A DNA stretch of 64,000 nucleotides, taken from contig PLCS01000008.1 of NCBI GenBank assembly GCA_003134855.1, positions 372,001 through 436,000 of the forward strand, given 5' to 3'. Origin of the DNA: Acidobacteriaceae bacterium (GTDB lineage Bacteria; Acidobacteriota; Terriglobia; Terriglobales; Acidobacteriaceae). Below the pieces are notes generated by a model. The model saw only the letters and a program-made list of their open reading frames with translations. It made no database searches and had not been told where the DNA came from. Positions 40,985 through 50,472 of this stretch are shown here, one piece after another; the first letter of the stretch is position 1; each line of letters begins with the position of its first letter. The position numbers were made by a program, and so were the translations under genes.

Positions 40985-41893
40985 TCAGTTATTCCGCTCG
41001 ACCAGGTAGCGGGCGACAGCCTTCAAACCGTCGGCGCGGCTGCCGTACGGCGCGAGGGCGGCAAAGGCTTCCTCAATCAGGCGGGCGGCGTCGCGCTGGC
41101 TCTGCTCAATGCCGTAGACGGCCGGCCAGGTGGCTTTTTCCGTGGCCATGTCCTTGCCCGCGGTCTTGCCCAGGTGCGCAGAGTCCACGGTCAAATCCAG
41201 CACATCATCGACAATTTGAAAGGCCAGGCCGGCCTTGCAGCCGAAGAGGGTCAGGCGCGCCACGTCTTCCAGGTTGGCTCCGGCATAGACGCCGCCGGAG
41301 ACTACGCTGACGCGGATCAGCGCGCCGGTCTTGGCGCGGTGAATGGCCTGCACCAGCTCCGGCGTGGGCTTCTGGTGTTCGCTTTCCAGGTCCAGCACCT
41401 GGCCGCCGATCATGCCCTCGACGGTTCCGACAGCATGGGCGATGAGGCCGATGATCTGGACAATTGCGTTGGGGGCCGCGGGGGGCGCGTCGAGCGAGGA
41501 GAGCACCTCGAAGGCGCGGGTTTGCAGTGCGTCGCCGGCCAGGATAGCGATGGCCTCGCCGAAGGCTTTGTGGCAGGTGGGCTTGCCGCGGCGCAGGTCG
41601 TCGTTGTCCAGAGCGGGTAGGTCGTCGTGGATCAGCGAATAAGTGTGCAGCATCTCCAACGCCGCGCCCAGCTTGGCGATTCCCGCCGGAAGCGCGCCCG
41701 CAATGGTGACGGCGGCCTGGTAAGCGAGCACCGGCCGAAGGCGCTTGCCGCCGGCAAAGGTGGAGTGGCGCATGGCGCCGTGAATCGAAGCGGGGACGGT
41801 TTCCGCGCTGGGAAGCAGCTCTTCCAGCGCCGTCTCGGTCAGCGCCGCGCCTTCACGCAGAAGCGATTTCACGTCGATAGACATTGCACTCAT
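40985..41893 (-). CDS. ispA: Short-chain polyprenyl diphosphate synthase (farnesyl/geranylgeranyl type)
   Basis: This 302-residue trans-prenyltransferase has GGKRLRP, the first aspartate motif in SLIHDDLPALDNDDLRRG (the long DDx4D form of FPP/GGPP synthases) and the second as FQIVDDVLD. The extended first motif separates it from the long-chain enzyme at 5774-6763. Start taken at ATG 41893; 41884 is possible. It is 18 bases downstream of a membrane protein gene on the same strand. Confidence 0.9.
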   Translation of the reverse strand: MSAMSIDVKSLLREGAALTETALEELLPSAETVPASIHGAMRHSTFAGGKRLRPVLAYQAAVTIAGALPAGIAKLGAALEMLHTYSLIHDDLPALDNDDLRRGKPTCHKAFGEAIAILAGDALQTRAFEVLSSLDAPPAAPNAIVQIIGLIAHAVGTVEGMIGGQVLDLESEHQKPTPELVQAIHRAKTGALIRVSVVSGGVYAGANLEDVARLTLFGCKAGLAFQIVDDVLDLTVDSAHLGKTAGKDMATEKATWPAVYGIEQSQRDAARLIEEAFAALAPYGSRADGLKAVARYLVERNN

Positions 41894-41910
41894 GATAACC
41901 GAGGCTGGCA

Positions 41911-43833
41911 TTATTTTTTGAGCTTTCGCTCCAGCAACCAGAGGGCTGTGAGCAGCAACACAGCCAGTGCGCTGAGCCAGCGGCCAAGGATGTGATCGGG
42001 AGTCGTGGTCCAGTCCACGGCCAGATCGACCGACCCCTGCGGCACAGGGACAGCGATCAGGCCATCGTCGCGCTGGGGAAGGGAAGCGATGGGCCGGCCA
42101 TTCACCGCAATCCGCCAAGCCGGGTAGCCGCGCAGCCGCAGAATCAGAAAACCGGCGTGAGGTACGAGGGCGCTCAAACGTTTGTGCTCCGGTTGATCGC
42201 TCTGCCAGCTCAGGGTTGCGTCGCAACTGCCTTGCGCGGCATTCCAGTCGGGGATGGCTTCGTCAGCTTCCACGCCGTTGGGGATCACGCCCAGCACAGC
42301 GGCGGGGTCGGTAACCATGCAGGCGGCGGGCAGGCCGGTGGCGATCAGGGTGTTGTCGGCGCTGGGCGGCGCGTACTCGCTGGCGCCCATGAAGCCCGCG
42401 CCGCTGCGATAGGCGCTGACCATGGGGGCGACAGCGTCTTGGTCGTCGCAGGCCTGGTAGAAGTCCTTCGCGACGAAGGCTGTGGCGGTCAGGAAGAAGG
42501 CCGCGCAGAGGGCCACAACGGCCACGCGTAACCAGCGCCGCGCGGGCCAAATGGCGGCAGTGAAGAAGATCGCCATTGGCGCTTCCAGCACGACCAGCCA
42601 GCGCCAGGGAAATTGCAGGTAGCGCAGTTTGGGCAGCAGATTCCAGACGGGCAGCGAGAGGGGGAGCTGGAGAAGCAAGACAGCCAGCGGAATCAGCGCC
42701 AGTGGAATCCACCAGCGGCGGGCATCCGGCAGCTTCCCGCGCCCCCAGCAAACAAGCAGCCCGATCAGCGCCACGGCGATCATGCTCGCGGCGATGATGG
42801 AAACCTTCAGCAGCACCGTGTCGTGCTCCGCCAGCGCCGGATCGGCGTGGCGCGCGAAGAGCCAACTGTTTTCGATCCTCTCGCCGGGGTCGTCGATGGC
42901 CTGGCGCAGATCGATCCAGCGCTGTTCAACGACGGCGGGAAGCAGGTAGACCGCCGCCAGCCCCAGACCCAGCAATGCGGAAAGAGCGGCGCGCAGCATC
43001 GGCGCCCAGGATCGGGCGAGCAAAGCGGCGGCCACGGCGATGGCGGCCAGCAGATAGCAGGCCATCACCCCCAGCGGAAGATTCGAGAGCCAGCAGCCGG
43101 CCACTACCAGAGCCAGCGGCGCCGCCGAGCCGTCCAGCGCGCGGTGGCAGATCGAGCCCAGCGGATTACGCTCACGCAGCGTGGGTGCCCCATCCTTCTG
43201 AGCGAAGCGCAGCGAAGTCGAAGAACCTGCGTTTTGTTCTCCTGCGCGGAAAGGGTGGGAGACGTTGCTCTCCCGCAGCGCAAAGAGCAGCAGCAGGGAA
43301 ATCCAGCAGCCGCCCGTGAGTTCGCCGAAGGCCGCGCGCTCGTAGGCGGTGAAGAGCGCATAGCCGGAAAAGAGCGCCGTGCAGCCGGCCAGCGTAGCCA
43401 CGCCGTCCGGCAGCATTTGGCGGGCGAGGGCGCGCGTGGCCAGGCCCGTCGCGGCCAGCAGCAGAAACGTCAGCGCCAGCGGCACCAGCGTCCAGGGCAG
43501 AATCAGGCCGAGCGCCGCGCCCAGCATCCAGGTCAGCGGCGGGTAAAAAACGAAGCGCGGCTCGCCGGCGCCGTAGTTGGCGCTGGGAGCCCAATGCGGA
43601 TAGAGAATCCCGTGCCGCCAACTGTTCAGGCAATCGAACCAGGAGACCAGATGGAAGTCGAAGTCGTGGCCGCAGGAGGGGCCGTGGATGAGGAGCGGCG
43701 CGACGGCTACGGCAGCGGCCAGCAGGACGACGGCGGGGCCGATGAGATGGCTCCAGCGGGATGGATTCCCAGGTCTCAAGATCGAGACCTGGGGCACCCG
43801 GAGCGATTTGAAGAGGGAACGAAAGAAGGCCAT
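41911..43833 (-). CDS. Large polytopic membrane protein, glycosyltransferase-C-like
   Basis: The protein is 640 residues. Start at ATG 43833 with GAGAGGG upstream. About ten hydrophobic helices are followed by a C-terminal extracytoplasmic part from residue about 480 (PAWRIAVNGRPIASLP) and a last helix. An early DFDFHLVSWFD region is compatible with GT-C or YfhO-like proteins, but I am not certain of the family. Two stretches are encoded by hairpin repeats: residues about 12-24 (RVPQVSILRPGNP) and 190-217 (SHPFRAGEQ to KDGAPTL). The second lies between helices. Confidence 0.7.
   Translation of the reverse strand: MAFFRSLFKSLRVPQVSILRPGNPSRWSHLIGPAVVLLAAAVAVAPLLIHGPSCGHDFDFHLVSWFDCLNSWRHGILYPHWAPSANYGAGEPRFVFYPPLTWMLGAALGLILPWTLVPLALTFLLLAATGLATRALARQMLPDGVATLAGCTALFSGYALFTAYERAAFGELTGGCWISLLLLFALRESNVSHPFRAGEQNAGSSTSLRFAQKDGAPTLRERNPLGSICHRALDGSAAPLALVVAGCWLSNLPLGVMACYLLAAIAVAAALLARSWAPMLRAALSALLGLGLAAVYLLPAVVEQRWIDLRQAIDDPGERIENSWLFARHADPALAEHDTVLLKVSIIAASMIAVALIGLLVCWGRGKLPDARRWWIPLALIPLAVLLLQLPLSLPVWNLLPKLRYLQFPWRWLVVLEAPMAIFFTAAIWPARRWLRVAVVALCAAFFLTATAFVAKDFYQACDDQDAVAPMVSAYRSGAGFMGASEYAPPSADNTLIATGLPAACMVTDPAAVLGVIPNGVEADEAIPDWNAAQGSCDATLSWQSDQPEHKRLSALVPHAGFLILRLRGYPAWRIAVNGRPIASLPQRDDGLIAVPVPQGSVDLAVDWTTTPDHILGRWLSALAVLLLTALWLLERKLKK
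43182..43264. repeat. Dispersed hairpin element inside the membrane protein gene, copy 9
   Basis: It starts GTGGGTGCCCCATCCTT and ends GGAAAGGGTGGGAGAC. The flank matches the family at both ends. The middle contains AGCGAAGCGCAGCGAAGTCG. It keeps the reading frame on the minus strand. Confidence 0.8.
43762..43799. repeat. Dispersed hairpin element inside the membrane protein gene, copy 10
   Basis: It reads GGATTCCCAGGTCTC - AAGATC - GAGACCTGGGGCACCC, the same stem as 22381-22425. On the minus strand it is translated as RVPQVSILRPGNP in the N-terminal region of the protein. Confidence 0.88.
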
Positions 43834-44124
43834 GCAAACCCTCTCTATCAATATCCCACTGAGGAGGTTAGAGCCAGCAAAAAAACAGCGCCGCAAATTC
43901 GCGCGATGGGCAGGATCACTCCAGAGCAGGCCAGCATCGCCGCATAGGCGCTTTCATTTCGGGCCGGATGCGCGGCGAATCGAGCCAAAATTCGTCTAAT
44001 CATTTGGGTTCGCGTTGCGGCAGGCACTATACTCATCTGCGCAGGGCAAACGGCGAGCCGCCGGTTAAGAGCGGCGTTGGATGAATCTCTTTTCATGGAG
44101 AGCCCTGGCAAGGAGCATGACCCT

Positions 44125-44880
44125 ATGACTGCGACCACTCCCGTTCAGGACGTGGATTTGGACTTCAAAAACGGAGTCTTCGATTCAGCAGCATTTGCCG
44201 CGGCGACTCTGGCGAACTGGCAGGCTCTGGCCTCCGTGATCGACCACACGCTGCTCAAGCCCGACGCCACCCGCACCCAGGTAATGAGCTTGTGCGAGGA
44301 GGCGTTGCGCTACCGCTTCGCCTGCGCGATGGTGAACCCAGTGTGGGTTTCCACGGCCGTCAGCGCGCTGAACGGCTCCGGCATTCCCGTGGGCGTGGTG
44401 ATCGGCTTTCCGCTGGGTGCGTCGCTGGTCTCCACGCTGCGCCAGGAGGCGACGGCGCTGCTCCGCCTGGGAGCGCGCGAGCTGGACATGGTGATCCCCA
44501 TCGGCCAGCTCAAGAGCGGCAACCACCTGGCCGTCGAGCACACCATCCGCACGGTGGCCGACCTCGCGCATCTTCACGGAGCGCTGCTCAAGGTAATTCT
44601 GGAGACGGCGCTGTTGAGCGTGGCGGAAAAGCTGCGCGCCTCGGAGATCGCCATCCAGGCGGGCGCGGACTTCATCAAGACCTCGACTGGCTTTGCCTCC
44701 GCCGGCGCAACCGCGGCCGACGTGGCCTTGATGCGTGGCGTGGCCGGGGGGCGCTGCGGCGTGAAGGCAGCGGGCGGCATCCGCACTCTGGCTGACGTGA
44801 AGGCGATGCTCGAAGCCGGCGCCAATCGCATCGGAGCTTCGGCCTCGGTGGCGATTCTGCAGGAGTTGGGAGCGGAGTAG
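44125..44880 (+). CDS. deoC: Deoxyribose-phosphate aldolase
   Basis: DeoC cleaves 2-deoxyribose-5-phosphate to glyceraldehyde-3-phosphate and acetaldehyde. The 251-residue barrel has IDHTLLKPDAT near the start, the Schiff-base lysine in FIKTSTGFASAG and the second lysine in VKAAGGIRT. The start at 44125 has AAGGAG at a good distance; an ATG at 44095 would add ten residues. It is a single gene, divergent from the membrane protein. Confidence 0.93.
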   Translation: MTATTPVQDVDLDFKNGVFDSAAFAAATLANWQALASVIDHTLLKPDATRTQVMSLCEEALRYRFACAMVNPVWVSTAVSALNGSGIPVGVVIGFPLGASLVSTLRQEATALLRLGARELDMVIPIGQLKSGNHLAVEHTIRTVADLAHLHGALLKVILETALLSVAEKLRASEIAIQAGADFIKTSTGFASAGATAADVALMRGVAGGRCGVKAAGGIRTLADVKAMLEAGANRIGASASVAILQELGAE

Positions 44881-45239
44881 CATCTGAACTGTTGGGTTTA
44901 GTGCCTGTAGGAACAGGTTGTGCTGGATCACGATCTTACCGCTTCCAGCAAACTACGCGACTGATCACAAAGCCGGTAAATCTAATCGCGGAAGACAGAG
45001 GAAGAGGAAATCGTATCTCGAAATTATCGATGAAGGTGTTCGATTGCGTGATCGAATCCCGGAAGGGACGGAATGGCACGGTTTTCGACCGCAAATGTTG
45101 TGTTGGTCTTGCAATTACTTATAGAGAGCAGTAGAATCACATAATTGGCGCCGAAAAAGTTGATTCCGACTAATATCTGGATACGCAAGCAAGCATCCTC
45201 CGGCAGAGTCGGAATTTCTCTCAGTTTGAATAGAGCGAT
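44881..45239. other. Gene-free interval upstream of the glycan cluster
   Basis: I see no gene, repeat or strong promoter that I can support. Composition turns AT-richer here, at the boundary between deoC and the GT cluster. Confidence 0.4.
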
Positions 45240-46388
45240 ATGACTGTGGAACTCAGCATTGTAATGCCCAGCCTCAACGAGGCGGAAACCATCGCAGTCT
45301 GCATCCGCAAGGCGCAGAGCTATATTGAGCGGTCGGGAATCAGCGCTGAGATTATCGTCGGCGATAACGGTTCCACGGATGGTTCCCAGAAGATCGCGGC
45401 GGGCCTTGGAGCGCGGGTCGTCTCTGTTCCGATGCGTGGATATGGCGCGGCGCTCCACGGCGCAATAGAAGCCGCCAATGGCCGCTATTGCATCATGGGA
45501 GACTCCGACGACAGCTACGACTTCGAGAATCTCGATAACTTTGTCCAGAAGCTTCGTGAGGGTTATGACCTGGTCATGGGTAATCGGTTCAAGGGAAGCA
45601 TTGAGAAAGGAGCCATGCCGTGGAAGAACCGTTATATAGGCAATCCTATTCTTACAGGAATAGGAAGGATATTCTTCCACGCCAGTGCGGGAGACTTTCA
45701 TTGCGGTCTCAGAGGATTCTCAAAGAGCGCTTTCGAGCGGATGAACCTGAGAACGACGGGGATGGAATTCGCCTCTGAAATGGTGATCAAGGCCACCATG
45801 ATGAAGATGAAGATCGCAGAAGTGCCCACCATCCTTGCGCACGATGGCCGTTCACGCTCGCCGCACCTTCGACCATATCGCGACGGCTGGAGGCATCTTC
45901 GCTTCATGCTGATGTATAGTCCCCGCTGGCTCTTCCTGTATCCCGGTACTCTTTTGATCTTGCTGGGACTGGCCGGATGCGCATGGCTCCTGCCGGGGCC
46001 GCGGGTCGTGCACGGCATCGGATTCGACGTGCATACGCTCTTGTATGCGTTTGTTTCGGTGCTACTGGGCTTTCAACTTGTCGCCTTTGCCGTATTCACC
46101 AAGGTCTTCGTCATCTCCGAGGGCCTGCTGCCCGAAGACCCGCGCCTCAACCGGGCCTTCCGCTACATGACTCTGGAAACCGGCCTGGCTGCCGGGGGGT
46201 TATTAATTGCAGTTGGGATTGGTGGATCGATCTTCGCCGTCTCCGGCTGGGCCAAAGAGAGTTTCGGCGCATTGGACGCCGAACACATGCTGCGCATCGT
46301 CATGCCATCCGTCTTTTCTCTCACCATTGGTGTGCAGATTATCTGTAGCAGCTTCTTCCTGAGCATCCTCGGACTCAGGCGAAAATGA
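45240..46388 (+). CDS. Family 2 glycosyltransferase with C-terminal membrane domain
   Basis: The protein is 382 residues. The GT-A domain starts VELSIVMPSLNEAETI and has the nucleotide/metal-binding GDSDDSYDFE and, later, FHCGLRGFS, like dolichyl-phosphate mannose synthases. Four helices follow (from about residue 225). It probably transfers a sugar to polyprenyl phosphate. It leads a four-gene run with 11-16-base gaps. Confidence 0.85.
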   Translation: MTVELSIVMPSLNEAETIAVCIRKAQSYIERSGISAEIIVGDNGSTDGSQKIAAGLGARVVSVPMRGYGAALHGAIEAANGRYCIMGDSDDSYDFENLDNFVQKLREGYDLVMGNRFKGSIEKGAMPWKNRYIGNPILTGIGRIFFHASAGDFHCGLRGFSKSAFERMNLRTTGMEFASEMVIKATMMKMKIAEVPTILAHDGRSRSPHLRPYRDGWRHLRFMLMYSPRWLFLYPGTLLILLGLAGCAWLLPGPRVVHGIGFDVHTLLYAFVSVLLGFQLVAFAVFTKVFVISEGLLPEDPRLNRAFRYMTLETGLAAGGLLIAVGIGGSIFAVSGWAKESFGALDAEHMLRIVMPSVFSLTIGVQIICSSFFLSILGLRRK

Positions 46389-46400
46389 AAGGAGGTCACT

Positions 46401-47462
46401 GTGAAGAAACTCCAGGTAGCCGCGGTCGGACTTGGTTGGGTGGCATTGCATCGGCATTTGCCGGTGATGAAGCGCAGCGCCGATCTCGAAGTTATCGGCG
46501 TAATCGACCGATCCCCAGGCCGCGCCCGAGAAGTCATGTCGCAGGGCGGCTATCGGCATTGCGCGGAAACCTCGGAACTGGCTAGCGTCGAGTGGCTGAA
46601 GGATGTGGACGTCATCACCGTTGCCACGGCCCCGATGAGCCATTATTCAATCATCCGCCAAGCGCTGGAACTCAACAAACATGTGCTAACGGAAAAGCCG
46701 TTCACAATGACAGTTGCCGAAGGCGAAGAGTTGGTAAAATTTGCGGAATCCAGGAACTTGCGGCTCGCGATTGTTCACAATTTTCAATTCGCGCGTTCGA
46801 CCAAGCTCCTTCTGAGTGAAATTCAGCGAGGCGAACTAGGAGAGTTACACGCAATCAATGCAGTGCAATTCGGCAATCCCCGCAGACGCCTGCCTGCGTG
46901 GTACGAACAGTTGCCGCTTGGCCTCATGTACGACGAGAGTCCGCATCTGCTGTATCTGATCCGCGCTGTTGCCGGAGACGCTCAACTGATCCGCAGCCTC
47001 GTTCATCCCAGCACCGCGGGTCTCAACACGCCGGCACGCATCGACGCTTATTTCGAGTCGCCAACCTTTCGCGGACCGATAACATTGAATTGCAACTTCG
47101 AGAGCCCCTTGAGCGAGTGGTATTTAATGGTATTCGGTGAAAAGCGGCTGGGAATTGTGGATGTATTTCGAGATATTTACATCTCCCTTCCCAATGATGG
47201 TGCGCACCAGACCGCAAATGTTTTTCGCACCAGCTTGACCGCGATGGGCCAGCACATTTGGCAACACGTAGTCAGCGGTATACCACATTTGACGGGCAGC
47301 CTCTTCTACGGAAACGATGAAGTATTCAGGCGTTTCGCGAGCGCAGTCAAAGGTTCGGCCGAAGAGTTGACGCCCATCGGGCCGGAAAGCGCGCTGGCGG
47401 TTCTGCGGCTTCAGCACGCGATCATCGATCGCCAGGAGCGCCTGGATAGGAATTCTGGGTGA
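46401..47462 (+). CDS. Gfo/Idh/MocA family oxidoreductase
   Basis: The protein is 353 residues with GAAACTCC context and AAAGGAGG upstream. The N-terminal Rossmann domain (VAAVGLGWVALHRHLPVM) binds NAD(P), and VLTEKPFTMTVAEGEELV is the EKP motif with the catalytic lysine. The C-terminal domain is the usual alpha/beta dimerisation fold. In this context it probably modifies a nucleotide sugar or glycan precursor. Confidence 0.88.
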   Translation: MKKLQVAAVGLGWVALHRHLPVMKRSADLEVIGVIDRSPGRAREVMSQGGYRHCAETSELASVEWLKDVDVITVATAPMSHYSIIRQALELNKHVLTEKPFTMTVAEGEELVKFAESRNLRLAIVHNFQFARSTKLLLSEIQRGELGELHAINAVQFGNPRRRLPAWYEQLPLGLMYDESPHLLYLIRAVAGDAQLIRSLVHPSTAGLNTPARIDAYFESPTFRGPITLNCNFESPLSEWYLMVFGEKRLGIVDVFRDIYISLPNDGAHQTANVFRTSLTAMGQHIWQHVVSGIPHLTGSLFYGNDEVFRRFASAVKGSAEELTPIGPESALAVLRLQHAIIDRQERLDRNSG

Positions 47463-47472
47463 GAATAAACAG

Positions 47473-48645
47473 ATGAAACTCCTGATGGTCACCCATTACT
47501 TTGACTCCCACAAGGGCGGAATCGAACTGGTCGCGGAAAAGATATTCCGTGGACTCGCCGGACGGCAGTGCGAGGTTGTTTGGGCTGCCGCCAATGTGAG
47601 TCCCGCCCCAGTCGAGGATGCCTGCGGAAAAGCCTTGCCCCTGAAGACATGGAACATAGTGGAGCAGATTACCGGGCTACCGTTTCCAGTACCCGGCCCG
47701 AGTGCCTTGAGGGATATCTGCTCGCACGTTGGCGGCGCCGATATTGTTCTTCTTCACGACTGTCTTTACCTTTCGAACATCACGGCACTTCTGTGCGCGC
47801 GTTTTCAGCGTGTGCCGGTTATGATTGTCCAGCACATCGGGATAGTCCCCTACCGCAACCTCTTGCTGAATGTCATCATGAAGCTTTCGAATGCGCTTAT
47901 CACACGACCGATGCTCGCATCTGCGCAGCAGGTTGCCTTCATCAGTCAGAACACCGCTCGCTATTTCTCCTCTGTCGATTTTCGCAATCCTCCGGTGATC
48001 GTGTTCAATGGTGTTGATACTGAGATGTTTCGCCCACTCCGTGTGGGCGAGAACAAACAGGCCATCCGTGATCAATTGGGCCTCCCTAGCGAAGGAAGGG
48101 TAGTACTATTCGTCGGACGCTTCGTCGAGAAGAAGGGCATCTCGGTAATGAGGCAAATGGTGGGCCAGCGTCCAGATTGGACTTGGGTCTTCGCGGGCTG
48201 GGGGCCGCTTGATCCAGGCAACTGGGGGGCCGTGAATGTGCGTGTCTTCTCTAGTCTAAGAGGCTCGTCGATGGCTGCCCTCTACCGCGTCTGCGATCTG
48301 CTCGTGCTTCCCAGCACAGGCGAAGGATTCCCGCTGGTTATGCAAGAGGCCTTGGCTTCAGGTCTGCCCGTAGTCTGCGGGGCCGAGACACTTGAAGCAG
48401 ATCCACAGATCAGCACGTATGCGCGAGGGGTTCCGATTTATGCCGGTGACGATGACCGAACGGCAAAGGAGTTCTTGTCTGCTATTGACGAAGTGCTCGA
48501 TGCAGATGCGGAATCAAAGAACAAATCCGAAGCGCGCCACGCCTTCGCAGAAGCGCGCTACTCTTGGAACAACGCAATGGAGCAATACCTGGAGATCGCC
48601 TCGCGTCTAATTCACGCGGTCAGGTTGCCCCGAGGGACGCAATAA
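47473..48645 (+). CDS. Family 4 glycosyltransferase
   Basis: The protein is 390 residues with a GT-B fold. The N-terminus has YFDSHKGGIELVAEKI and the C-terminal domain VVLFVGRFVEKKGI, LRGSSMAALYRVCDLLVLPSTGEGFPLVMQEALASGLPVV with the E-x7-E motif. It probably adds a sugar to the glycan. It starts 10 bases after the oxidoreductase. Confidence 0.88.
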   Translation: MKLLMVTHYFDSHKGGIELVAEKIFRGLAGRQCEVVWAAANVSPAPVEDACGKALPLKTWNIVEQITGLPFPVPGPSALRDICSHVGGADIVLLHDCLYLSNITALLCARFQRVPVMIVQHIGIVPYRNLLLNVIMKLSNALITRPMLASAQQVAFISQNTARYFSSVDFRNPPVIVFNGVDTEMFRPLRVGENKQAIRDQLGLPSEGRVVLFVGRFVEKKGISVMRQMVGQRPDWTWVFAGWGPLDPGNWGAVNVRVFSSLRGSSMAALYRVCDLLVLPSTGEGFPLVMQEALASGLPVVCGAETLEADPQISTYARGVPIYAGDDDRTAKEFLSAIDEVLDADAESKNKSEARHAFAEARYSWNNAMEQYLEIASRLIHAVRLPRGTQ

Positions 48646-48661
48646 CAAAGGACCTTGCCCA

Positions 48662-50188
48662 ATGAAGATACCGGATGCAGTTCGCAAACCATTACTGGAC
48701 GACCGCTCGTTCAATCAGGATCGCGTCTATGATGCGATTTACGGCCTGGCTCTCGCCGTATCTGTTTCTACCTGGTTCATCGCCGTCCGCGCCCCGCTGT
48801 GGCTGGATGAGACAGGATCGTACTGGCAAATCAGTGGAGGGTTCTCGAAGATATTATCCCGGCAGTTGATTTCCTTTCCCGCATATTCCTACATTCTGTG
48901 GTTTTCGACAAAAATCATCGGAAGCAGCGAGATAGCCCTCAGGGTTCCCTCCATTCTCGCCATGCTCGGAGCGGTCTACTTGTTGTACCTTGCCGCGCGC
49001 GAGCTCTTTGATCGAGAGATTTCGCTCATTGCTGCCATTATTTTCTGCCTTCATCCCATTGTTATTTTCGCGTCAATCGACGTGCGGCCATACGCCTTTG
49101 CGGTGTTGACGACGAATGCGGCCATTCTCATCTTGCTTCGCTTGAGGCGCAACGATTCTAATGGGCTGGCGGCGCTATTCGGTCTTTTGGCTGCGTGGAT
49201 TGTCTGGTTTCATTTTCTATTCGCGACCATCCTTCCGGCTCTTGTTCTTTGCTTTTTCATAGTCAAGATTGGCGACCGCAAAGCCTTATGGAGGCAGTTC
49301 CGCGTTGCCTTTGCTGTTTTTTTGTTGGCGTTTCTACCAGTGATTCCCGGCCTGCAATCCTTATTTCATACCGCTGGAATCCACGTTTTCGAAGCAGATC
49401 CGAGACCGTTAGACATTGTCTTGACTCTTGTTCCAACGCTTAGTTTTCTCTTCGTCGCCGTCTGTATTTACATTCTTGTTGCGGCGACATCAACGCAGCG
49501 GCGTAAAGCGGCGAGGCGCAATTTAATTATGCAAATCCAGATTTGCTTGTCTCTTGCGCTTATCCCCTTGCTGATCCTCTATGGAGTGAGCGCGAGAACA
49601 TCGATCCATACTTTTGTGCCCCGCCATCGTCTAGACGCAGTTCCAGGAATCGCGCTCTGCTGGGCTATGATCTTTAGCGTCATTCGTCCCCGCGTCTCAC
49701 GATTGATAGCCTGTGTGGTGTTGGTTGCTATTAGCGCATTCTTTTCCTACAGTTCCCCATTTTCCAGGCAACACTTTTACACATGGAAATATGCCTTGGA
49801 AGTCGCGGAACAAAATGCCTCTACCGACGGCGCTTCCGTGTTGATCTGCAGCGACTTTCCCGAGGCAGACAACGCTACCATGCCACTTGATTCTGCAAAA
49901 AAAAGCCCCTTTTTTTCCCCGCTCTCCTACTACCGCCTCAGCGTGCCGGTTGTGCCTATGCCCCGGGCGCTCAATGACGAGGCAATGCGGGTGGGTTCGC
50001 GGTTCCTGCAAGAGGCCGCAACGAAGCATGAACGCTTTCTGGCCGTTGCATACAAGCCATCGTATGCAACTCTCGATTGGCTCTCGCAGAGCGCTGCGGC
50101 AACGCACTCCGTCCGGAAGTTAGGAGTATTCGACGATATCGAGGTTCTGGAGTTTGTACCGCGCACCGAGGCGGTTGCCTCGCGCTGA
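48662..50188 (+). CDS. GT39/ArnT-like membrane glycosyltransferase
   Basis: The protein is 508 residues. The GT-C signature lies in APLWLDETGSYWQ (DE motif), followed by about ten helices and a C-terminal soluble part from residue about 380. It likely transfers sugar from a polyprenyl-phosphate donor, as made by the GT2 protein upstream, to a periplasmic acceptor. A run of eight A, then CCCC, then seven T occurs at 49897-49916 within the soluble part. It ends the four-gene run. Confidence 0.8.
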   Translation: MKIPDAVRKPLLDDRSFNQDRVYDAIYGLALAVSVSTWFIAVRAPLWLDETGSYWQISGGFSKILSRQLISFPAYSYILWFSTKIIGSSEIALRVPSILAMLGAVYLLYLAARELFDREISLIAAIIFCLHPIVIFASIDVRPYAFAVLTTNAAILILLRLRRNDSNGLAALFGLLAAWIVWFHFLFATILPALVLCFFIVKIGDRKALWRQFRVAFAVFLLAFLPVIPGLQSLFHTAGIHVFEADPRPLDIVLTLVPTLSFLFVAVCIYILVAATSTQRRKAARRNLIMQIQICLSLALIPLLILYGVSARTSIHTFVPRHRLDAVPGIALCWAMIFSVIRPRVSRLIACVVLVAISAFFSYSSPFSRQHFYTWKYALEVAEQNASTDGASVLICSDFPEADNATMPLDSAKKSPFFSPLSYYRLSVPVVPMPRALNDEAMRVGSRFLQEAATKHERFLAVAYKPSYATLDWLSQSAAATHSVRKLGVFDDIEVLEFVPRTEAVASR

Positions 50189-50472
50189 ACGCGCCGCTTC
50201 TTGCAGAGACTCAACGGCTCAGGAAGCGGGAAAGCTGGCAGCCGAACAAAAATACATACCGTTGTGCATTGCTGCCTGCGCTTACTTGGTCTCGGTCCAT
50301 TTACGGTTTCCGCAACTTTCGAGCGAAAGCCTCGTCTCAATTGGGTTGTGCCGCAGCTTCGCAGCGCCGGATGGCATCTGACCCTGACCGCCAGTTCCGG
50401 CGCGAACGTGCTGTATCGGGTTGACCGGCCTTAGAACAGACCGTCGATGCGCTATGATTTTCTTCTACGCAT
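50189..50472. other. Interval with a possible glycosyltransferase tail remnant
   Basis: On the plus strand around 50312-50434 a frame encodes NWVVPQLRSAGWHLTLTAS and ANVLYRVDRP before a stop. This is reminiscent of the end of a GT39-like protein and may be a duplicated or truncated gene tail. No start is apparent. No promoter for the following gene could be assigned. Confidence 0.3.

Noticed and set aside
42613-43947. Long plus-strand frame opposite the membrane protein gene
   Set aside because: Composition (Q, R, G-rich) is typical of antisense shadow frames in GC-rich DNA.
44077-44124. Longer DeoC N-terminus
   Set aside because: Possible starts at 44077 (TTG) and 44095 exist, but the ribosome-binding site fits 44125.
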